From contig DCWQ01000035.1 of NCBI GenBank assembly GCA_002328185.1, positions 82,495 to 89,668 on the forward strand: a stretch of DNA of 7,174 nucleotides, read 5' to 3'. The notes beneath the pieces are model-generated. The model did no database searches, was not told the DNA's origin, and was given only the letters and a program-made list of their open reading frames with translations. Below, piece by piece: positions 1-6,473 of this stretch. A program made the position numbers and the translations under genes. The stretch comes from Dehalococcoidia bacterium UBA2158. GTDB taxonomy: Bacteria; Chloroflexota; Dehalococcoidia; Lucifugimonadales; UBA3495. Position 1 is the first letter of the stretch; every line of letters begins with the position of its first letter.

Positions 1-6
1 TTCTAC

Positions 7-1164
7 CTAGGCGTAGGTCATCGCGGTCCGCTCCGCGCCCAGCAGCGCCTGCCCGCCGTACTCGTAGTTGGAATGGAGGCCAGATATGTGCTGTCCGCTC
101 ACGTGCAGGTCCCTGAAATATCTTTCCAAGAGATTGGAATGGTGAATGGCGCCGGTGCCAGCGGCGTAGAACAGCATGTCCACGACTTTCACCGACTGAC
201 GGATGGCGTGGGCGATGGCCAATCTGGCGTGGACCGCCTTGTCCATCAGGTCGGCAGATTTCGCGACCTGGGATTCCCACATCGACCCAACCGCGCTCAG
301 AACATAGCTTCTGCCGGCGCCGATGATGGCTTCGCACTCGCCAACAGTTGTTTGAACGGCAGACCTGTCGCGCAGCAGCATGGTGGAGGTGGTGGAGCCG
401 GCGGTCGCCAACTCCATGAACGAGTCCATGGCGCCCCGGGCCATTCCCAGAGCGTTTGCAGAGGCCAGTGTCCAGCTCAAGAGGATGGCGGTCTGGGGAT
501 TCCACAGCGGTCCTACGTGGACCGCTGGCGCTGCGCGCGAGTAAGTGTGACTTTCAGGGACGAACATGTCGGTATATTCAGCGTCGTTGCTGGCTGTGCC
601 CCTCATTCCCATCGTGTTCCAGTTGGTGATGACCTTACCTGAATCCACGGGGACGACCGCCACTTTAGTTACCTGGCTGCCGTCCTCAGACAACACCGGG
701 CCATTGTCATCGACTAGATCGCAATTAAGGAATAGACACTTGGCGTGGTCCACACCACTCAGGTAATTCCAGCGGCCGTTGATCACGTAGCCGCCGTCTG
801 TCACCTTTGCGGTGCCGCCTGAGCGCGCTGAGCCCGAGCCCCGGATGGTGGGCGGGTCTCCGAACAGTTCTTTGGCCGCTTCGACGCTTATCCGAGAGAC
901 CGCGGCCGTCAAGGCTGTGCCATTGAAACAGCACCAACCTGCGGAGCCGTCGGCTCTGGAGATCTCTTCCACCACTGGGAAAGCGGTGATTGGGTCTGCT
1001 TCTGGGCCGCCGAGGGATTTGGGAACGTACAGGCCAAAGAGGCCTTTGTTGCCCATGTCCTCGGCTAAATCGCTGGGAAGTTGGCATTCTGAATCTATTT
1101 GGTCCAGATTTGCTCTAATAAGTGGGACGAAGTTTTTTGCAGCTTCTAGAAGGGTTTCCGCCAT
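7..1164 (-). CDS. Acyl-CoA dehydrogenase-fold flavoprotein, probably a flavin-dependent monooxygenase (hydroxylase) component
   Basis: A 385-residue protein with the full acyl-CoA dehydrogenase layout: N-terminal helical domain (about 5-110), middle beta domain (about 110-215, with GYVINGRWNYLSG at 125-137 and NTMGMRGTASND at 183-194) and C-terminal helical domain (about 225-385). The end of the protein, RYFRDLHVSGQH (348-359), resembles HsaA/HpaA-type and other two-component flavin hydroxylases. In a dehydrogenase the catalytic Glu of the YEG motif would follow the RD pair by about eight residues; here that position is Ile360, next to His359. I therefore infer a reduced-flavin-dependent oxygenase acting on an aromatic, sterol or similar substrate, which would need a separate flavin reductase not seen here. 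The start is supported by AGAGGA at 1173-1178, eight bases upstream on the minus strand. The gene ends in TAG. It is transcribed divergently from the DUF1800 operon. The fold is secure; the reaction is inferred. Confidence 0.88.
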   Translation of the reverse strand: MAETLLEAAKNFVPLIRANLDQIDSECQLPSDLAEDMGNKGLFGLYVPKSLGGPEADPITAFPVVEEISRADGSAGWCCFNGTALTAAVSRISVEAAKELFGDPPTIRGSGSARSGGTAKVTDGGYVINGRWNYLSGVDHAKCLFLNCDLVDDNGPVLSEDGSQVTKVAVVPVDSGKVITNWNTMGMRGTASNDAEYTDMFVPESHTYSRAAPAVHVGPLWNPQTAILLSWTLASANALGMARGAMDSFMELATAGSTTSTMLLRDRSAVQTTVGECEAIIGAGRSYVLSAVGSMWESQVAKSADLMDKAVHARLAIAHAIRQSVKVVDMLFYAAGTGAIHHSNLLERYFRDLHVSGQHISGLHSNYEYGGQALLGAERTAMTYA

Positions 1165-1274
1165 TTATAGTTTCCTCTGGTTTTTCATCTGGTTGATTTG
1201 CCGTGGTTCTTTCGCGGTTCTTTCTATGAAGACCGGACCGGGACGCCGAATCACAATCTACGCCTGACTCTGCT

Positions 1275-1304
1275 ATTATAGCCAACATAGGTGAGGCGGC
1301 CCAA
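1275..1304 (-). promoter_or_regulatory. Putative sigma70-type promoter of the flavoenzyme gene
   Basis: On the minus strand a perfect TATAAT (plus positions 1275-1280) is preceded by an 18-base spacer and a TTGGGC (1299-1304). The latter matches only the TTG of the -35 consensus. A transcript would start near 1268 and have a leader of roughly 100 bases before the ATG at 1164. The -10 box is strong, the -35 poor, and no other candidate on that strand in this gap looks better. Confidence 0.4.
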
Positions 1305-1416
1305 CCGGGACCGAGGCCATCAAGATTTAGGCTCCGTGGTGTCCAGCCTGTGTAGTTTGGCGTGTGATTTGGCCGGTTTGGCAGGATTTCTCCCTGCTTG
1401 CCAGCCTAGGCTATGC

Positions 1417-1453
1417 TTGAATCAGTAAAATTTAAAGTGCTAACATATGCACT
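1417..1453 (+). promoter_or_regulatory. Putative promoter with small inverted repeat upstream of the DUF1800 operon
   Basis: TTGAAT (1417-1422) and TAACAT (1441-1446) are separated by 18 bases and could be -35 and -10 boxes, each matching four of six consensus positions. The -10 candidate sits inside an inverted repeat, AGTGC (1436-1440) and GCACT (1449-1453), separated by eight bases. This would suit a regulator binding over the -10 region. The surrounding stretch is clearly AT-richer than the flanking DNA. An alternative -10 (TAAAAT, 1426-1431) has no matching -35. Confidence 0.35.
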
Positions 1454-1488
1454 AACTATTCTTCCGCCAATAACTAGGAGAATAACGG

Positions 1489-2892
1489 ATGGCAAACAAC
1501 GATGTAGCCCTGATGGGTCATCTTATGCGGCGCGCCGGATTCGGCGCCCAATACCACGAGCTTGAGGCCCGAGCGGCCGTGGGGTATGAAGAGACGGTAG
1601 AGGAACTTCTCAATCCGTCCGAAGATACTCATGGCATGGACCTGGACCTAGCCGAGCGTTATTTCATCGAATGGAACCACCACGTACGGTGTGTACCCGA
1701 ATACATAGCATTTCGGATGGTCAATTCCAAGAGCCAGTTGGAAGAGAAGATGATTCTCTTCTGGCACGGCATCTTGTGCCACACCGACAGCAAGAACCAA
1801 AGCCAGATCGCATCGCATGCAGAGTGGGAAATGCTCCGCCGGTGCGGCTTGGACAGTTTCAAGGACCTGTTGATAGAGATCTCCAAAGACCCGGCCATGG
1901 TCTACTTCTTGGACAACTGCCTGAGCCACAAAGACGCAATCAACGAGAACTACGGCCGGGAACTGCTGGAATTGTTCTCGCTGGGCGTGGGCATGGACGG
2001 CGAATTCAACTACACCGAGGACGACGTTAAAGAGTGCGCCCGGGCTTTCACCGGCTGGACCCTCGCCAACGGCATTCCCCCGCAGCCCTACGGCCGCTAC
2101 ACCTCGACCTTTGTCTACAACCCCGATGACCACGACGACGGGGAGAAGACTTTTTTGGGCCACACCGGCAATTTCAACGGCGAGGACATCATTGATATCC
2201 TCTGTAAGCAACCGGCCACCGCACGTTTTATCTCGCGCCATATCTACGACTTCTTCGTAGCCGATGAAGCCCAGGTCCCGACCTGGATGGAGACCCCGCC
2301 CAGGGACCCGGAAACCATAAAGATGCTAGAAGACGAATACTTCCGCTCTGATTACAACATTCGCTCCATGCTCCGGGTCCTATTCAACTCCGACGCCTTC
2401 AAGAACGCCCGTTTCGCCAGGATAAAAGGCCCGGTCGAGACCGTGATCGGCACCCTGCGCTTGGCCGGCGACTGGACGACCCCCAAGCCTGGTTTTGAAA
2501 ACATCTTCGAAGAGATGAAGCACATGGGCCAGGAGATACTGAATCCACCCTCTGTCGAAGGCTGGCATACAGGCAGAGACTGGATCGACGGTGGTACCCT
2601 GGTTAGGCGAATCAATTTCATCGCCGATTACGTTGGCGATGCTGGCTATCCTGGCATACAGGATATGGTCCAGAGACTTGCTGCTGAGGGACCGACCACG
2701 ACGCCTGAGGGACTGGTTGAAGGTTGCCTCCGGCTGCTGGGCCACTACGAACTAACAGATGAGAACCACCAAATGTTGGTGAACCATGCCCGAAACGGCG
2801 GCGTCTCGGCCACTGACTCACCGGAGTTCCCGAAGCAAGTCGGCGAGATTCTGCAGATGATCGTCGCAACTAAGGAATATCTATACGCCTAG
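1489..2892 (+). CDS. DUF1800 family protein, no signal peptide
   Basis: A 467-residue protein with the characteristic DUF1800 (PF08811) landmarks in order: HLMRRAGFGA at 11-20, FWHGIL at 91-96, DPAMVYFLDN (134-143) leading into NENYGRELLELFSLGVG (152-168), the YTEDDVKECARAFTGW block (175-190), GEKTFLG (218-224), RSMLRVLFNSDAF (292-304), KGPVE (313-317) and NPPSVEGWHTGRDWI (352-366). The family has no established biochemical function and is often encoded next to DUF1501. The start has AGGAG at 1476-1480 with an eight-base spacer. An in-frame TAA at 1483-1485 excludes any upstream extension, so the protein begins directly with the family's first helix and carries no export signal. It is first in a likely three-gene operon, 75 bases before DUF1501, and ends in TAG. 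Family assignment is firm; function is unknown. Confidence 0.93.
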   Translation: MANNDVALMGHLMRRAGFGAQYHELEARAAVGYEETVEELLNPSEDTHGMDLDLAERYFIEWNHHVRCVPEYIAFRMVNSKSQLEEKMILFWHGILCHTDSKNQSQIASHAEWEMLRRCGLDSFKDLLIEISKDPAMVYFLDNCLSHKDAINENYGRELLELFSLGVGMDGEFNYTEDDVKECARAFTGWTLANGIPPQPYGRYTSTFVYNPDDHDDGEKTFLGHTGNFNGEDIIDILCKQPATARFISRHIYDFFVADEAQVPTWMETPPRDPETIKMLEDEYFRSDYNIRSMLRVLFNSDAFKNARFARIKGPVETVIGTLRLAGDWTTPKPGFENIFEEMKHMGQEILNPPSVEGWHTGRDWIDGGTLVRRINFIADYVGDAGYPGIQDMVQRLAAEGPTTTPEGLVEGCLRLLGHYELTDENHQMLVNHARNGGVSATDSPEFPKQVGEILQMIVATKEYLYA

Positions 2893-2967
2893 CTTAAAAA
2901 CTCGGTGTTTCGGGTCTGCCAACCGGTGGGCCATGGGACAACAGATCAAATTACTGAGGAGTAAACG

Positions 2968-4104
2968 ATGACCTCCAACAAGAAAGACCCGGTCCTGGTA
3001 GTACTTCAAATGACGGGGGCCTACGACGCCCTGAACACTTTTGTTCCCTACAGCGACCCCCATTACGTTGACTACCGGGCCAACCTGCAAATCGGCCCGG
3101 ACCAGGTCCTGGCTGTGGATGACAAGGTTGGTTTCCACCCGGGTATGGACCAGATCAAGGATATGTACGACCAGGGCAAGGTTGCCGTGCTGCAGGGCAT
3201 CGGCTATCCCAACCCCAACCGCTCGCATTTCCGCTCTCTGGACATCTGGCATACCGCCGAGCCCGAAAAGATGGCTCCCGACGGTTGGTTGGGCAAGGCC
3301 ATCCGCGAGATCGACCCCAACAAAGAGAACATCCTGACCGCCGTGAACTTCGGCCGTGGCCTCCCTCGTGCGTTGGCCGCTCCTGGGGTCTCAGTAGCCT
3401 CAGTAGGCGACATCACCAACTACGGAGTGCTGACCGGGATCGACAGCACCGAGAAGCGGAGTGAAGCCCTAGATATCTTCGCCCGCATGTACGCGCCACT
3501 GATCGGCTCAGGCCCCGTGAGCGACTACCTTTCCCAGACTGGACTGGACGTCCTTAAAGGCGCTGACATCCTCAAGACGGCGCCCCAGATGTACTCCTCC
3601 AGCGTGGAGTACGGAGGCAGCCCGCTGGCCCAGTGGATGAAAAGCATTGCTCAGGTGCACCTTGCCGACTTCGGGACCCGCGTGTTCTACACCGGCGTAA
3701 ATCCAGGCACCTTCGACACCCACGCCAACCAGGCCACCACCCTTCCCAAACTGTGGGCCGATGTTTCCACCTCCATCAGCGACTTCTACGAGGACCTGAA
3801 AGAACACAACGCCAACGAAGAAGTTGTGATCTTGCTGTTCACCGAGTTCGGCCGCCGGGTGCAGGAAAACGGTTCGGGAACCGACCACGGTTCTGGAGGA
3901 GTGGCCTTCGTCATCGGCGACGCGGTAAAGGGCGGCCTCTACGGAGAGTATCCTTCCCTGGAGCCGGAAAAGCTGGACTCCGGCGACCTGCAATGGAACA
4001 ACGACTTCCGGGGCACCTACGCTTCGTTGCTGGAGCAATGGATGGGCTTGGACGCCAACCCCATTCTTGGCGCTACCTACGAGCAGTTCGACTTCATCAG
4101 GTAA
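2968..4104 (+). CDS. DUF1501 family protein (alkaline-phosphatase-superfamily-like), no Tat signal
   Basis: A 378-residue DUF1501 (PF07394) protein. Landmarks: VVLQMTGAYDALNTFVPY (11-28), GIGYPNPNRSHFRSLDIWHT (77-96), FDTHANQ (249-255), FTEFGRRVQENGSGTDHG (291-308) and DFRGTYASLLEQWMGLD (346-362). DUF1501 is placed in the alkaline phosphatase/sulfatase clan. By analogy Asp20, Asp250, His252, Asp306 and His307 are candidate metal or active-site residues, which is inference. Many members are longer and start with a twin-arginine signal. Here the first beta-strand begins near residue 8, and TAA at 2962-2964 blocks upstream extension, so the protein should be cytoplasmic. GAGGAG at 2956-2961, six bases before the ATG, is a strong ribosome binding site. 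The usual GG-x-DGLN motif reads GAYDALN. No enzymatic activity can be claimed. Confidence 0.93.
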   Translation: MTSNKKDPVLVVLQMTGAYDALNTFVPYSDPHYVDYRANLQIGPDQVLAVDDKVGFHPGMDQIKDMYDQGKVAVLQGIGYPNPNRSHFRSLDIWHTAEPEKMAPDGWLGKAIREIDPNKENILTAVNFGRGLPRALAAPGVSVASVGDITNYGVLTGIDSTEKRSEALDIFARMYAPLIGSGPVSDYLSQTGLDVLKGADILKTAPQMYSSSVEYGGSPLAQWMKSIAQVHLADFGTRVFYTGVNPGTFDTHANQATTLPKLWADVSTSISDFYEDLKEHNANEEVVILLFTEFGRRVQENGSGTDHGSGGVAFVIGDAVKGGLYGEYPSLEPEKLDSGDLQWNNDFRGTYASLLEQWMGLDANPILGATYEQFDFIR

Positions 4105-4149
4105 CTTTCCATAAAGAACACCGGGCAAGAAGCACCGAACTTAAATCAG

Positions 4150-4185
4150 CTAATCGGGCCGGCATCTGCCGGCCCACTTCATTAG
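4150..4185 (+). promoter_or_regulatory. Intercistronic GC-rich hairpin between DUF1501 and NHL genes
   Basis: GGGCCGGCA (4156-4164) and TGCCGGCCC (4167-4175) form a perfect nine-base-pair inverted repeat around two bases, or eight pairs around a four-base loop. CTAAT (4150-4154) and ATTAG (4181-4185) can add an outer five-pair stem across an asymmetric internal loop. No T-run follows on either strand, so it is not a classical terminator. It may stabilise the upstream message, cause partial termination or set unequal expression of the NHL gene. Just upstream, AGAACACCG (4115-4123) is nearly repeated as AGAAGCACCG (4128-4137). Confidence 0.6.
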
Positions 4186-4220
4186 GCTACCTGATACAGA
4201 TGCGCCCATTGTGAGGAAAA

Positions 4221-5255
4221 ATGGTCACCGAGATTTCACCGATAACGTTTGGATATAGCCACACCATTGGCCGGCAAGAAAACCGGAGCGGGAACGGGTT
4301 CTTCTATCCGGTGGCGATAACCCGGGACAAAGATAACCTTTTGTACGTGGTAAGTCGTGGTTCTGAGACGCCGGCGTTCTTCCCCTGCAAACGGGTTACC
4401 GTGTTAAACATGGACGAAGAACTGGTCCGTGAGTTCGGCACCAAGGTCCCGCCGGAAGAGGCAGACGAATCCGCCCCTGACGGCAGCTTCATGTGGCCCA
4501 CGTCGATCGCTTTGGACAAAAGTGGTATCGCCTTCGTGTGCGATGAGTGGCTCAACCGGATCTCCGTGTTCGACAAGAACGGGGCTTGTATCAACAAGTG
4601 GGGAAAACTCGGAGATGGCGATGGCGAGATCGACCGCCCCGCCGGGTTGGCGTTCGATTCCGAAGATCGTCTCTATCTGGTGGATAGCGCGAACCACCGG
4701 GTGCAAATATTCACCAAAGAAGGAAAATTCATCTCCTCATGGGGCAGCGAGGGAAATGGGGATGGAGAATTCAGCTATCCCTGGGGCATAGAAATCGACC
4801 ACAACGGCGACGTGTTTATAGCCGATTGGCGGAATGACCGAATACAGAAGTTCGACCAGGACGGCAATTTCTTGATGAAGTTCGGTTCTTCCGGAAAAGG
4901 GGATGGAGAGTTCAACCGGCCCAGTGGTATCGCAGTCGACAAAGATGGAATCATCTACGTTACTGATTTCAAGAATGACCGGCTCCAGGTGTTTGGCTCT
5001 GATGGCAGCTTCATCACCGAACTCACCGGCGACGCCACTCTGTCGAAGTGGGGCCGGGAGCGGCTAGAGTTGGACCCAGGAATGCTGAGAGCCAGGGATA
5101 GGGCTCAGGGCCTTATGGAAAGAGAGAAGCATTTCAACGGGCCTGTCGCGGTGGAAGTGGATGATGAAGGCCGGGTATTTGTTGTAGAGAGTCCCCGCCA
5201 GCGCATGCAGGTTTACCGCAAGCAGGTCGCCAGTTTCCATGGTGGCCCGCTCTAA
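4221..5255 (+). CDS. NHL-repeat beta-propeller protein, soluble
   Basis: A 344-residue protein made almost entirely of NHL repeats, predicted to fold as a six-bladed beta-propeller. Blades lie at about 28-73, 88-128, 136-175, 184-222, 231-268 and 304-334. Typical elements are FNRPSGIAVDKDGIIYVTDF (231-250) and NDRLQVFGSDGSF (252-264). Blades 3-5 are the most regular, each preceded by a GDGE loop (133, 180 and 227). A roughly 35-residue, charged, helix-like insertion (269-303) separates blades 5 and 6. Such propellers usually bind proteins or nucleic acid; some related proteins are lyases, but no catalytic signature is visible. GAGG at 4213-4216 precedes the ATG, and an in-frame TGA at 4212-4214 fixes the N-terminus, so no signal peptide is possible. 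It lies 116 bases after DUF1501 and likely shares its transcript, perhaps modulated by the hairpin between them. Confidence 0.9.
   Translation: MVTEISPITFGYSHTIGRQENRSGNGFFYPVAITRDKDNLLYVVSRGSETPAFFPCKRVTVLNMDEELVREFGTKVPPEEADESAPDGSFMWPTSIALDKSGIAFVCDEWLNRISVFDKNGACINKWGKLGDGDGEIDRPAGLAFDSEDRLYLVDSANHRVQIFTKEGKFISSWGSEGNGDGEFSYPWGIEIDHNGDVFIADWRNDRIQKFDQDGNFLMKFGSSGKGDGEFNRPSGIAVDKDGIIYVTDFKNDRLQVFGSDGSFITELTGDATLSKWGRERLELDPGMLRARDRAQGLMEREKHFNGPVAVEVDDEGRVFVVESPRQRMQVYRKQVASFHGGPL
4611..5033 (+). repeat. Three tandem degenerate 141-base units encoding NHL blades
   Basis: Three units of 47 codons each begin with a glycine-rich GDGE loop followed by a blade with alternating RP/YP and DxxNDRIQ-like motifs. 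Phasing is exact: GDGE recurs at residues 133, 180 and 227. At the DNA level the gatgg-gag core is recognisable in each unit, but the rest has diverged. This indicates old internal duplication rather than recent expansion. Confidence 0.75.
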
Positions 5256-5290
5256 GCGATTCAAGTGGTCTCCTGGCCACACTCATGGGC

Positions 5291-5340
5291 AAAAAAAGAC
5301 GCCCTGCATGAAGCGGATTCGGTTCATACAGGGCGTCTTT
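5291..5340 (-). terminator. Rho-independent terminator between convergent genes, stronger on the minus strand
   Basis: An 18-base inverted repeat has arms 5295-5312 and 5323-5340 around a ten-base loop. The single non-complementary position (5307/5328) is a C-A mismatch in plus-strand RNA but a tolerated G-U pair in minus-strand RNA. On the minus strand the stem is followed by a run of seven T (5297-5291); on the plus strand only TTTCT follows. It therefore best terminates the decayed histidine kinase transcript ending at 5365. It may also end the NHL operon, whose stop is 36 bases away. Confidence 0.85.
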
Positions 5341-5364
5341 CTGCGTACTGAATAAGAAATCAGG

Positions 5365-6461
5365 TCAGGAGAAAGACTCGATCAACCGCCTGACCTCGCT
5401 CATATCAAAGGGTTTGCTCAACACTGGATTCGTGGTGGCTCCCAAAAAATTCCTACCAGAAACACTTGAGGTGTCTCCGGTTACGAAAACCATATTGCTT
5501 GCCAAGTCTAGTGATATCTCGCTGGGAAGACGGTAAAGCCCCTCGCCATCCAGGCCAGGTCAAGCACATCATTAATAAGACGAGTCAGACGGTCGCATTC
5601 GGAGTTGATGATGGCGAGAAATTCTTCGTGGATCTACTCGTTCACTCCCTCCCCGTCCGACATTATCTCGCCCTAGCCCTTGATTGCGGTCAGGGGGGTC
5701 CTCAGCTCGTGGGACACGGAAGATAGCAGATTATATTTCAGTTCGTCCAACTGCTGAAACTCTACGTAGGCGTTCTCCAGGCTCTCGGTGTATTGGTCGA
5801 TCTCGCCTTCCAGATTCTTACGCTCCGAGACATCGCGCACGATACCAGTGAAAAGCCGCCAGTCGGCTAATTGCACTTCATCGACGGCGATGTCCATGGG
5901 AAAAGTGGTCCCGCCCTGGTGACGTCCTTCATTCTCGCGGTTCGTAGTCAGTCCTTTATTGGCTCCGTTCGCCATATACTGGCACAAGCAACCATCCGTG
6001 GAATATTGGCTTGGCTCGGCCACCAAGACTTTCACATTTTCGCCGATAATCTCGGCGGCCGCGTTGAACGACTCGATGGTCCCTTCCTCATCGATGGTGA
6101 TGATCCCGTCGACGGTGGCGTCCAATATGGCGCGGAGTCCCGCCTCGCTTCTCTGCAAGCGGGACTCGACTTGTTTGCGTATAGCGGCCTCTTCCAGTAA
6201 TTGCTCGTTGGCTTGCGAGAGCTCCACAGTGCGCAGCCCGACCAACTGTTTCACCGTGGCCGTGCGGCCGAGGGCCACCATCATGTAGGCCAGCAGCAGC
6301 ACAGTGAGCATCAACCCAACGGCCAGAAACGTCCATGGTTGCCAGGGCTCCAGGTCGGCTCGGGAAAATAGAACAACGAAGCCTGAGATGGACATGACAA
6401 GTCCCAGTCCCAGGACAGACGTTAAGAATATGAATTGGCGTTTGTCTTTGAAGAAGCTCAA
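5365..6461 (-). pseudogene. Decayed membrane PAS hybrid histidine kinase with internal deletion
   Basis: The first 262 codons encode two membrane segments (about 10-32 and 43-64) with a short loop between them, a coiled-coil linker (about 75-115), a FixL-like PAS domain (about 107-215, with GTTFPMDIAV at 184-193) and the H-box SVSHELRTPLTAIKG, phospho-acceptor His251. A TAG (5675-5673) replaces what is usually Tyr after IKG. Translation resumes in the same frame with DHp sequence, meets a second TAG (5636-5634), then continues as FLAIINSECDRLTRLINDV to about 5556. From 5559 the next frame reads PGLDGEGLYR, then MVFVTGDT and NPVLSKPFDMSEVRRLI, the C-terminal half of a receiver domain, ending at TGA 5367-5365. 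The ATPase domain and receiver N-half, roughly 200-250 residues, are absent. The start is a TTG at 6461 with no clear ribosome binding site; TAG at 6473-6471 lies upstream. It cannot act as a kinase. The nearby terminator is intact. Confidence 0.88.
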
Positions 6462-6473
6462 AAGACTGGTCTA

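Larger units (their letters stand above)
1165..1488. other. Divergent intergenic region
   Basis: This 324-base stretch separates two divergent genes and has no convincing reading frame, tRNA or riboswitch-like fold. It holds the leader of the minus-strand flavoenzyme gene, with a TATAAT box at 1275-1280. It also holds the leader of the plus-strand DUF1800 gene, with a possible promoter and inverted repeat at 1417-1453 and ribosome binding site AGGAG at 1476-1480. Nothing recognisable was seen between about 1305 and 1410. Confidence 0.7.

Noticed and set aside
725..1087. Overlapping 120-codon frame on the minus strand
   Set aside because: It lies inside the flavoenzyme gene in another frame, is Arg/Pro/Ser-rich and has no recognisable motif.
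1379..1403. GCAGG/CCTGC hairpin upstream of the DUF1800 promoter
   Set aside because: Only five pairs with a seven-base loop and no T-run; expected by chance in GC-rich DNA.
1648..2241. 197-codon minus-strand frame opposite DUF1800
   Set aside because: It is antisense to a gene with clear family motifs along its whole length; its Val/Ala-rich composition mirrors the complementary codons.
2913..2932. Hairpin between DUF1800 and DUF1501
   Set aside because: The eight-pair stem needs three G-U pairs and has no T-run; unlikely to terminate or regulate.
3508..4128. 206-codon minus-strand frame opposite DUF1501
   Set aside because: It is antisense to strongly conserved DUF1501 motifs, has no own ribosome binding site and no family resemblance.
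5634..5675. Amber (TAG) recoding, for example pyrrolysine or suppressor tRNA, in the kinase
   Set aside because: TAG terminates two adjacent intact genes, and the kinase is further disrupted by a deletion and frame change, so decay explains it without recoding.
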